From NCBI GenBank assembly GCA_016199325.1, contig JACQGW010000190.1:1-12289 (forward strand): a stretch of 12,289 nucleotides of DNA. The letters are read 5' to 3'. The stretch comes from Chloroflexota bacterium. Its GTDB lineage: Bacteria > Chloroflexota > Dehalococcoidia > JACQGW01. Every line of letters starts with the position of its first letter. Positions within the stretch are counted from its first letter, which is position 1. Below, piece after piece: positions 5,207 through 11,440 of the stretch. The notes under the pieces were generated by a model, which was given only the letters and a program-made list of their open reading frames with translations, had not been told where the DNA came from and made no database searches. The position numbers and the translations under genes were made by a program.

Positions 5207-8182
5207 TTGACGACGACTCGGGCGACTGACGTAACCAATCTGACGATCGATGGGCAGCCGGTTCAGGCCAGACGAGGAACGACGATTCTCGAAGCGGCCG
5301 AACAGGCAGGGATCTACATTCCCCACCTGTGCTTCCTGCACGGCTTACCGCCGTTCGTCGGTTGCCGCACCTGCATCGTCGAGATCGAGGGAACCCGCGA
5401 CCTGGAGCTGGCCTGCTCGGAGCCGGTCCGGGAGGGGATGGTCGTCTCGACCAACTCCAAGAAGGTGCTGGAGATGCGACGGACCGTCATGGAGGTTCTC
5501 ATCTCCGACCACCCGTGGAAGTGCCTGACCTGCTGGCGGCGTGAGCGCTGCGATCCGATGGACACCTGCCAGCGCGAGGCGAGCGTCGACGACCGCTGCG
5601 TCTGGTGCGCCAAGAACCGCGACTGCGAGCTCCAGATGGTCTGCGACTTCGTCGACATGACGTGGGATGAGCCGGCGTTCTACCAGCCGCCGCGGACCCT
5701 TCCGCTCCAGTGGTCGAATCCGTTCGTCGAGTTCGACCCGAACAAGTGCATCTACTGCACCCGCTGCATCCGCGCCTGCTCGGAGATCCGGGCCATCGGC
5801 GCGCTGGAACTCTCCTACCGCGGCGACAACGCCATCATTGCCGCGGCCTTTAACGACGACCTCCAGTGCGAGTTCTGCGGCGATTGCGCCGCCGTCTGCC
5901 CCTGTGCCGCCATCATGGACCGGCCCCGCAAGTTCATGGGCACGCCGGACAAGAGCACCTACTCCGTCTGCTCCTACTGTTCGGTCGGCTGTGGCGTCAA
6001 GCTCGACATGAAAGATCCGGGCAAGGAGAGCTCGATCTTCATGTTCCGGCCCGACCAGCGCCAGACCGGGCTGAACGTCTACGCCATCGGCGGCAACCCC
6101 GACAGCCCGGTCAGCCACGGCGAGCTCTGCGTCCGCGGGCGCTACGGCAACGAGTTCATCCATCACAAGACCCGGATCCTCCAGCCCCTCCAGCGGCGGC
6201 CGCAGGTCGACGAGGAGCGCGAGCACCCGCTGGAGTGGGAGGCCGCCCTCGACCTGGTCGCCAACCGGCTGGCCGACGTCCGATCCCGGCATGGCGCCGA
6301 CGCCATCGGCGTCCTCGGCTCGACGCGGGCGACGAACGAGGAGAGCTACCTGATCCAGAAGCTGGCCCGGGCCGCCATCGGGACGAACAACGTCGACACG
6401 GCCGCCTCGCCGTTCCACCGACCGACCGTCGACGGCCTGCTGGCGAGCCTGGGCGTCGCCGGCGCGACGTGCAGCCTAGCCGACCTGGAGTCCGCCGCCA
6501 ACGCCATCTTCGTCGTCGGCAACAACACGACGGACACCCACCCCGTCGCCGGCCTGATGATCAAGGACGCGGTCCGCAAGCGCGGCGCCCAGCTCATCGT
6601 CGCCCATCCGCTCGAGACGACCAATCTGAACTCGCATCCGACGCTCTCGGACCTGAACCGGTTCGCCGCGCTCTGGTTGCGCTACCGGCCGGGGACGGAA
6701 GGCGTCCTGCTCGGGGCCATCGCCCGCGAGGTGATCGACAACGACCTGATGGGCGCGGCCGAGCCGGCTCGCGCCGTCCTCGGCTTTGGCGAATGGTATG
6801 CGGGCGTCCGCGAGGTCGATCTGGAGCGCGCAGCCGAGATCACCGGCGTCCCCGCGGCGTCGATGCAGAAAGCAGCGCGGCTGCTGGTGGGGGCGGCCCT
6901 CACCCCCGGCCCCTCTCCCGCTTGCGGGAGAGGGGAGACGGGGAGAGGGGCCGGGGGTGAGGGCCGTGAGGGCCCACGCCAGCCGCGGCCGGCGGTGCTG
7001 GTGTTTGGGTCGGGGCTGTCGTATGAGGAGGCGTCGCCGCAGCTCGTCGCGGGCGCCGTCAATCTGGCGCTGGCCACCGGCAACGTCGGTCGGGCCGGCG
7101 GCGGCGTGCTGCCGCTCGTCGCCGACAACAATACGCAGGGTGCCGCCGACATGGGCGTGCTGCCCGACCTGCTCCCTGGCTACCAGCCGGTCGGCGACGC
7201 CGCCGCCCGCGGCCGTCTGGCGCAGGCGTGGTTCGCCGGCGCCAACGCCGCGCTGCCCGAGCGCCCCGGCCTCGACTTCGCCGGTATGATCGACGCGGCG
7301 CGTCGCGGGGAGCTGAAGGCGCTCGTCGTCGTGGGCGACGACCCGCTCCGCTCGGCGCCAGCGCACGGGGCCGTGCGGGAGGCACTCGATCGCGTCGAGC
7401 TCCTCGTCGTCGTCGACCTGCTCATGACGGAGACGGCGAAGCTCGCCCACGTCGTCCTGCCCGGCGCCAGCTTTGCCGAAAAGGAAGGGACGTTCACGAA
7501 CGCCGAGCGGCGGGTTCAGCGGCTCAACCAGGCCATCGATCCGCTCGGTAAGGCGCGGCCGGACTGGTGGGTGATCGCCGAGCTGGGCAACCGGCTGGCG
7601 GCACGAGCCGGCGCTGCGGTGCGCTTCGGCTACTCGTCGGCTGCCGACGTGCTCCACGAGATCGGCCAGGTGGTACACGCCTACGCCGGGATCACCATAG
7701 ATCGGCTGGCGGCGCGCGGCATGCAGTGGCCCTGCCCGAACGCGAGCCACCCCGGCACGCCGACGCTCTTCGCGGACGGCGCCGGCATCTGCCGGTTCCT
7801 CCCGGTGCCCGCGCCGGTGCTGTCCGCCCGTGACGGCGAGCCCGCGCTCTTGCTGGCCCGGACCATCTACACGGACCCCCGGGGGCTTGGGGCCGCCAGC
7901 AAGCGGCTCTCGAAAGTCCTCCCGCAGGATTTCGCGCTGCTCGGCGAGGCCGACGCCCGCCGGCTGGGCGTCGAGGACGGCGACCCCATCAGCCTGGCGA
8001 CGGCCGACGGGCGCTTGGAAACGGTCGTGCGGGTCAGCCAGTCGGTCCCGGCGGGCATTGTCCACCTGGCCATCGACCAGCAAGGCCACGCCCTCGACCT
8101 CGTCGGCCTCCGCCGCAACGGTGCCCCGACGACGGTGCAGGTGCGCCCGGCTGCGGTGGGCGCCAGACCACCGGGCCGGTAG
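5207..8182 (+). CDS. FdsA/NuoG-like molybdopterin oxidoreductase alpha subunit lacking the catalytic Cys/Sec
   Basis: The 991-residue protein has the formate dehydrogenase alpha architecture. A [2Fe-2S] ferredoxin domain (Cys42, 53, 56, 70) is followed by a NuoG-type His-Cys region (His102, Cys106, 109, 115) and a second Cys triad (131, 134, 140). Next come two ferredoxin-like [4Fe-4S] motifs (181/184/187/191 and 221/224/227/231). The molybdopterin fold then has its own [4Fe-4S] site (Cys255, 258, 262, 308) and FDH-like segments such as VVGNNTTDTHPVAG, DNNTQGAADMG and SFAEKEGTFTNAERRVQR. Formate-site residues are replaced: Phe403 where Cys/Sec binds Mo, Val638 for the substrate Arg, and Arg310 for Lys. 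The neighbouring His404 remains. Residues about 564-592 are encoded by an inserted palindrome. TTG 5207 is the best start: GGGGGAG precedes it and the ferredoxin domain begins near residue 11. Formate dehydrogenase activity is unlikely; the substrate is unknown. Confidence 0.9.
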   Translation: MTTTRATDVTNLTIDGQPVQARRGTTILEAAEQAGIYIPHLCFLHGLPPFVGCRTCIVEIEGTRDLELACSEPVREGMVVSTNSKKVLEMRRTVMEVLISDHPWKCLTCWRRERCDPMDTCQREASVDDRCVWCAKNRDCELQMVCDFVDMTWDEPAFYQPPRTLPLQWSNPFVEFDPNKCIYCTRCIRACSEIRAIGALELSYRGDNAIIAAAFNDDLQCEFCGDCAAVCPCAAIMDRPRKFMGTPDKSTYSVCSYCSVGCGVKLDMKDPGKESSIFMFRPDQRQTGLNVYAIGGNPDSPVSHGELCVRGRYGNEFIHHKTRILQPLQRRPQVDEEREHPLEWEAALDLVANRLADVRSRHGADAIGVLGSTRATNEESYLIQKLARAAIGTNNVDTAASPFHRPTVDGLLASLGVAGATCSLADLESAANAIFVVGNNTTDTHPVAGLMIKDAVRKRGAQLIVAHPLETTNLNSHPTLSDLNRFAALWLRYRPGTEGVLLGAIAREVIDNDLMGAAEPARAVLGFGEWYAGVREVDLERAAEITGVPAASMQKAARLLVGAALTPGPSPACGRGETGRGAGGEGREGPRQPRPAVLVFGSGLSYEEASPQLVAGAVNLALATGNVGRAGGGVLPLVADNNTQGAADMGVLPDLLPGYQPVGDAAARGRLAQAWFAGANAALPERPGLDFAGMIDAARRGELKALVVVGDDPLRSAPAHGAVREALDRVELLVVVDLLMTETAKLAHVVLPGASFAEKEGTFTNAERRVQRLNQAIDPLGKARPDWWVIAELGNRLAARAGAAVRFGYSSAADVLHEIGQVVHAYAGITIDRLAARGMQWPCPNASHPGTPTLFADGAGICRFLPVPAPVLSARDGEPALLLARTIYTDPRGLGAASKRLSKVLPQDFALLGEADARRLGVEDGDPISLATADGRLETVVRVSQSVPAGIVHLAIDQQGHALDLVGLRRNGAPTTVQVRPAAVGARPPGR
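6895..6965. repeat. Palindromic dispersed repeat inserted in frame in the alpha gene
   Basis: Bases 6895-6919 are perfectly complementary to 6941-6965 (25 bp). A nested stem, 6910-6920 with 6925-6935 (11 bp, loop CTTG), offers an alternative fold. Read in frame it encodes LTPGPSPACGRGE and a Gly/Arg/Glu-rich stretch, a peptide signature I associate with a widespread intergenic palindrome (CCCTCACCCCCGGCCCCTCT type). The encoded residues separate two segments (AARLLVGA and PAVLVFGSG) that are nearly adjacent in ordinary formate dehydrogenases, so this looks like an insertion into a surface loop with the frame kept. Confidence 0.85.
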
Positions 8183-8201
8183 TCGCCGGCTGTTTGGTTG
8201 C

Positions 8202-8217
8202 TGGCAAGGGATTGCCA
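8202..8217. other. Small hairpin after the alpha gene, in the convergent intergenic region
   Basis: TGGCAA (8202-8207) and TTGCCA (8212-8217) form a 6-bp stem with loop GGGA, 20 bases after the stop of the alpha gene. A purine-rich stretch follows (about 8218-8242), not a T-run, so intrinsic termination is doubtful. Apart from this I see nothing in 8183-8291. Confidence 0.3.
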
Positions 8218-8291
8218 AGGGAAGGGAAAGGAAGAGGAAGACGGGTGCGCCACTTTGCCTTTGAAGCCGATGAGGCGCGATCTGGCGGCGA

Positions 8292-8521
8292 CTATCTCCC
8301 GCGGGTTCGATCTTCTCAGCGTGAAGCCGCGCGCTGACATAGGCCAGACAAGCCAGGCTGTCCTCACGGGTCAGGCCGGGGTAGTTCGCCAGGATGTCCG
8401 CTTCGGTCCATCCCCGAGCCAGGAGATCGATGATGAACTCGACCGCCAGGCGGGTTCCCTTGATGACCGGCTTCCCGACCAGCACATTGGGATCCAGAAC
8501 GATCCGATCCTGCCAGTTCAT
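8292..8521 (-). pseudogene. DUF433 antitoxin-like gene with disrupted 3' end
   Basis: Reading leftward from ATG 8521, a DUF433 protein is clear: it starts MNWQDRIVLDPNVLVGKPVI, continues with KGTRLAVEFIIDLLARGWTE and includes NYPGLTREDSLACLAYVSA (46-64). DUF433 proteins are usually about 70-80 residues and often act as antitoxins beside a PIN-like toxin. A strong ribosome-binding site (AGGAGGT) sits 8 bases upstream, and TATGAT (8553-8558, minus strand) may be a -10 element. After about residue 72 family similarity ends and no stop occurs in frame until 6476, antisense to the alpha gene. A single-base shift near 8300-8325 would reach a TAG at 8292-8294, giving a normal-length protein. It is either a decayed or frameshifted gene or carries a sequencing error. 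No toxin gene is adjacent. Confidence 0.65.
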
Positions 8522-8597
8522 ACGAGCACACCTCCTGAAAATCGACAGGTCCATCATACTGCCGATTGGCCATGGCAGGCTGACTCCGCTCTTGACT

Positions 8598-8679
8598 GTC
8601 ATGCTGAACCGCAGCGAAGCATCTCCTTGGGCCGAACAGGCAGTGCCCGGGGAGATGCTTCGCTGCGGCTCAGCATGAC
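8598..8679. repeat. Long palindromic dispersed repeat between menE and the DUF433 gene
   Basis: Bases 8598-8626 pair with 8651-8679 at 28 of 29 positions; the stem can extend by 5 further pairs, including two G-U, leaving a 14-base loop. The ends GTCATGCTGA and CAGCATGAC and the core GCAGCGAAGCATCTCC look like a dispersed intergenic palindrome type that I recall from several bacterial groups. On the minus strand it follows menE by about 55 bases and could block transcription, but no U-run follows it. The rest of 8522-8733 shows no gene. Confidence 0.85.
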
Positions 8680-8733
8680 GACGGGTTGTCGGTCCATCAG
8701 CCGGACTTCGTACGACCGGCTTACCCGCCAACT

Positions 8734-10281
8734 TCAGTCCGTCGTCGCACTTGCACGGAGCGCGGCGCGGAGCAGCTTGCCGGCGGCGTTGCGCGGCAGG
8801 GTGCCGACGAATCGGATGCGCCTGGGGATCTTGTAGCGGGCGAGCCGGTCGGCGCAGAAGGCGATGACGTCGGCCTCGCCGAGCACGTTGCCGGGTCGCA
8901 CCTTCACGGCCGCAACCGGCACCTGGCCCCAGCGGTCGTCGGGAACGCCGTAGACGCCGGCCTCCTCGATGGCCGGATGCGCCAGCAGGGCCGCCTCGAC
9001 CTCGGCCGGGTAGACGTTCTCGCCGCCGGAGACGATCAGGTCGTCGCGGCGGTCGAGGACGTAGAGGTAGCCCTCCTCGTCCAGATACCCGAGGTCGCCG
9101 GTGTGGAGCCAGCCGCCACGGATGACTCGGGCGGTCTCGTCCGGGCGGTTGACGTAGCCCGGCGTCACCGTCGGACCGCGGACGACGATCTCGCCGGCGA
9201 CGCCGGGCGCCGCCGGCGCACCGTCTCGCTCGATCCGCAGATCCGTCGGGAAGAGCGGCTTGCCGGCCGAGCCGAGCTTCCGGAGCGCGTCGGCAGGCGA
9301 GAGCGTTGCCACCTGCGACGCCGTTTCGGTCAGGCCGTAGGTCTGGACGACCGGGACGCCCCGCCGAGCGCACTCTTCGAGGAGCGGGCTCGGCGCCGGC
9401 CCACCGCCGAGCAGGGCGCAGCGGAGAGTCTTTGGATAGGGGACCTCGTCGCGCTCGTCGAGCATCCGCCGGAGCATCGCGCTCACGACGGAGACGATGG
9501 TCACGCCGTGCTCGTCGATCGCCCGATTGGCGGCGGCCGGGTCGAACCCGACGTGGACCACCGCCGGGATGCCGTAGATGACGCTCCGCAGCAGGATGGC
9601 GAGCCCGCCGACGTGGAACAGCGGCAGCACCGCCAGCCAGCAGTCGTCTTCGTGATTCCCCAGATTGAGCGCCGACCCGATGGCGCTCCACCAGAGGTTG
9701 CCGTAGGTCAGCATGGCCCCCTTCGGCCGTCCCGTCGTCCCCGACGTGTAGATGATGCTGTGTACGGCGGAAGCGTCGAGTGGGGGTCGGGGGTCGGGGG
9801 TCGGGGGTCGGGAGGAATCGGTTTGCGGGTTGGTAGTTTCTGGTTTCTGGTTGGAGGCTTGCGCGAGCGAGCCGTGAACAATGGTCCACGAATCGATAGC
9901 CAGTATTCCTCCGGCCCCTGACCCCCGCCCCCCGACCCCCGCTGTGGCCGTCGGCTGGTGCTCGGCGTCGTGGATCAAGAGGCGGGCGCCGGCGTCGTCG
10001 AGCTGCCAGGCGATCTCGGCCGCCGTCAACCGGGTGTTCAGCGGGACGAGGACGGCGCCCAGCCGGGCGATGCCGTGGACGATCTCGACGAAGTCCGGGC
10101 CGTTCCGCAGGAGGATCGCAACCCGGTCGCCACGGCCGACGCCGAGCGCCGCCAGCCGATCCGCCGCGAGCGACGCCTGCCGGTCGAGGTCGGCAAACGT
10201 CCGGCGGACCCGACCGGCGATCAGCGCGGGCCGATCGGGCGTGAGGGCGGCGCGGCGGGCCAGCCAGTCCGGCGTCAACAT
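8734..10281 (-). CDS. menE: o-Succinylbenzoate-CoA ligase (MenE), with a repeat-derived insert
   Basis: MenE activates o-succinylbenzoate with ATP and CoA in menaquinone synthesis. The 515 residues show the acyl-adenylate-forming enzyme motifs in order: YTSGTTGRPKGAM (178-190), a YGLTETAS motif, HTGDLGYLDEEGYLYVLDRR, DDLIVSGGENVYPAEVE, and the C-terminal LPRNAAGKLLR with catalytic Lys502. Residues about 115-168 are a low-complexity stretch (NQKPETTNPQ, PPTPDPRPP) encoded by a palindromic heptamer repeat lying just before the ATP-binding loop; related enzymes have little there, and the frame is preserved. ATG 10281 overlaps the menC stop as TGATG, with GAGGTAGGG upstream, so translation is probably coupled. 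Sequence alone would also allow another acyl-CoA synthetase; the menC and menA neighbours decide it. Confidence 0.88.
   Translation of the reverse strand: MLTPDWLARRAALTPDRPALIAGRVRRTFADLDRQASLAADRLAALGVGRGDRVAILLRNGPDFVEIVHGIARLGAVLVPLNTRLTAAEIAWQLDDAGARLLIHDAEHQPTATAGVGGRGSGAGGILAIDSWTIVHGSLAQASNQKPETTNPQTDSSRPPTPDPRPPLDASAVHSIIYTSGTTGRPKGAMLTYGNLWWSAIGSALNLGNHEDDCWLAVLPLFHVGGLAILLRSVIYGIPAVVHVGFDPAAANRAIDEHGVTIVSVVSAMLRRMLDERDEVPYPKTLRCALLGGGPAPSPLLEECARRGVPVVQTYGLTETASQVATLSPADALRKLGSAGKPLFPTDLRIERDGAPAAPGVAGEIVVRGPTVTPGYVNRPDETARVIRGGWLHTGDLGYLDEEGYLYVLDRRDDLIVSGGENVYPAEVEAALLAHPAIEEAGVYGVPDDRWGQVPVAAVKVRPGNVLGEADVIAFCADRLARYKIPRRIRFVGTLPRNAAGKLLRAALRASATTD
9780..9943. repeat. Palindromic heptamer-repeat element inside menE
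   Basis: The left arm has four GGGGGTC units (9782-9809) then GGAGGAAT (9811-9818). The right arm has the complementary ATTCCTCC (9905-9912) and four C-rich heptamers (9915-9942). Together they form an imperfect hairpin with a one-base offset. The interior also holds TTTCTGG twice (9837-9850). Five G-runs at 9782-9812 fit a G-quadruplex motif on the template strand of menE. All units have a 7-bp period. Confidence 0.8.
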
Positions 10282-11393
10282 CAGCGCCCTACCTCGTGCC
10301 AGACGCCGCCGTATCGTGCGATCTGCTGCTCGTCCAGGTCCACGCCGAGGCCCAGTCCGGCCGGGATCCGCATCGTGCCGGCCTGGCTGGATAGAGGGTG
10401 GACGATCAGATCGCCGGCCAGCAGCGGGCCGGTGGCGAGGCCGCAGGCGCGTGGCGGGTCAGGCACCGCCGTGGCGAGGTGCAACGCCGCGGCGACGCCG
10501 ACCCCCGCGTCAATCGTCGTCGTGACGACGGCGCCCAGGCCCGCGACTCGGGCCAGCTCGATCACCGCCAGCGCCGGCCGCAGCCCACCGGCCATCATCG
10601 GCTTGACGACCAGCACATCTGCGGCCCCGGCGGCGATGACCTGCCGCGCCTGCGCTGGGCCGCCACCCGACTCGTCGGCGGCGATCGGGATGCCGACGCT
10701 TTCCCGGACCCGAGCCATGCCGGCCAGATCGTCGGCCGCGACCGGCTGCTCGACCAGCTCCAGGTCGAATCGCTCGACCTCCCGCAGGATGGCGATCGCC
10801 GTTGCGACGTCCCAGGCACCGTTGGCGTCGAGCCGCAGGCGGCCGCCGGGACCGATGGCGGCGCTCACGGCCGCGATGCGGTCGATCTCGGCGGCCGCCG
10901 TGCCGGCCACGCCGACCTTCAGCTTGACGCAGGCGTAGCCGTCCAGAACGGCCCGGCGGGCGGCTGCCGCAGCTCCATCGGCCGCTACCACGCCGACCGT
11001 CGCGTTCACCGGCACGGCCCGGCCGCCGTCCCCGCCGAGCAGCGTGGCAACGACGATGCCGGCTGCCCGCGCCCGAAGGTCGAGCAGGGCGGTATCGACG
11101 GCGCAGGCGACGGCAGTGGCGCCCGCCCTGCGAAAGTCCAACGCCGCCAGATCCAGTCCGACGAGCCGCGGCGCCAGGTCTGCGATGATGCTCAGCGCGT
11201 CGGCCAGCGTGCCGCCGCCAACGGCCGGCACGGGCGACGCCTCGCCGAGGCCGACCAGCCCGTCGTCGGCGGTCAGTCGGAGAATGAGCCCCTCGCGGAC
11301 CGCCTCGGCTCCATGCGCCGTCGAAAAGGCCGACGTGTACGGAATACGAAAGGTGGCCCAGGCCACGCGCCGGATCCGCAGAACAGCACCCAT
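10281..11393 (-). CDS. menC: o-Succinylbenzoate synthase (MenC), enolase superfamily
   Basis: MenC dehydrates SHCHC to o-succinylbenzoate. The 370-residue protein has the enolase-superfamily capping domain and barrel with the expected catalytic set: KLKVG (Lys157, Lys159), RLDANGAW (Asp189), VEQPV (Glu215), AADES (Asp240) and VVKPMMAGG (Lys264); Asp/Glu/Asp bind Mg2+ and the lysines are acid/base residues. Dipeptide epimerases and muconate cycloisomerases share these motifs, so the call rests partly on lying between menA and menE. I prefer ATG 11393, with GGGA about 9 bases upstream. GTG 11408 is also open, but it would add five residues encoded by the decamer repeat. The gene overlaps menE by one base (TGATG) and follows menA closely. 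Confidence 0.85.
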   Translation of the reverse strand: MGAVLRIRRVAWATFRIPYTSAFSTAHGAEAVREGLILRLTADDGLVGLGEASPVPAVGGGTLADALSIIADLAPRLVGLDLAALDFRRAGATAVACAVDTALLDLRARAAGIVVATLLGGDGGRAVPVNATVGVVAADGAAAAARRAVLDGYACVKLKVGVAGTAAAEIDRIAAVSAAIGPGGRLRLDANGAWDVATAIAILREVERFDLELVEQPVAADDLAGMARVRESVGIPIAADESGGGPAQARQVIAAGAADVLVVKPMMAGGLRPALAVIELARVAGLGAVVTTTIDAGVGVAAALHLATAVPDPPRACGLATGPLLAGDLIVHPLSSQAGTMRIPAGLGLGVDLDEQQIARYGGVWHEVGR

Positions 11394-11398
11394 CACAG

Positions 11399-11438
11399 CA
11401 GTTCCCACGAGTTCCTACGAGTTCCTACGAGTTCCCAC
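11399..11438. repeat. Decamer tandem repeat in the menA-menC junction
   Basis: Four 10-bp units (GAGTTCCYAC type: 11399-11408, 11409-11418, 11419-11428, 11429-11438) fill the gap between menA and menC. On the coding (minus) strand each middle unit reads GTAGGAACTC, supplying AGGA elements like a Shine-Dalgarno, and the copy nearest menC also provides a GTG. The number of units may therefore affect menC translation. Confidence 0.8.
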
Positions 11439-11440
11439 TA

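Noticed and set aside
6413..6415. Selenocysteine codon in the alpha subunit
   Set aside because: The codon is TTC, not TGA, so Sec insertion is not possible at this position.
8598..8679. Intrinsic terminator of the men operon
   Set aside because: The stem is far longer than usual and no U-run follows on the minus strand; it fits a dispersed repeat better, although it could still affect transcription.
6476..9889. Very long minus-strand open frame of 1137 codons
   Set aside because: It is antisense to the alpha gene and crosses menE in a wrong frame; only the short DUF433 part resembles a real protein. High GC content keeps such frames open.
8686..9921. Plus-strand open frame of 411 codons opposite menE
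   Set aside because: It is a shadow of menE; its translation shows no domain and runs through the heptamer repeat.
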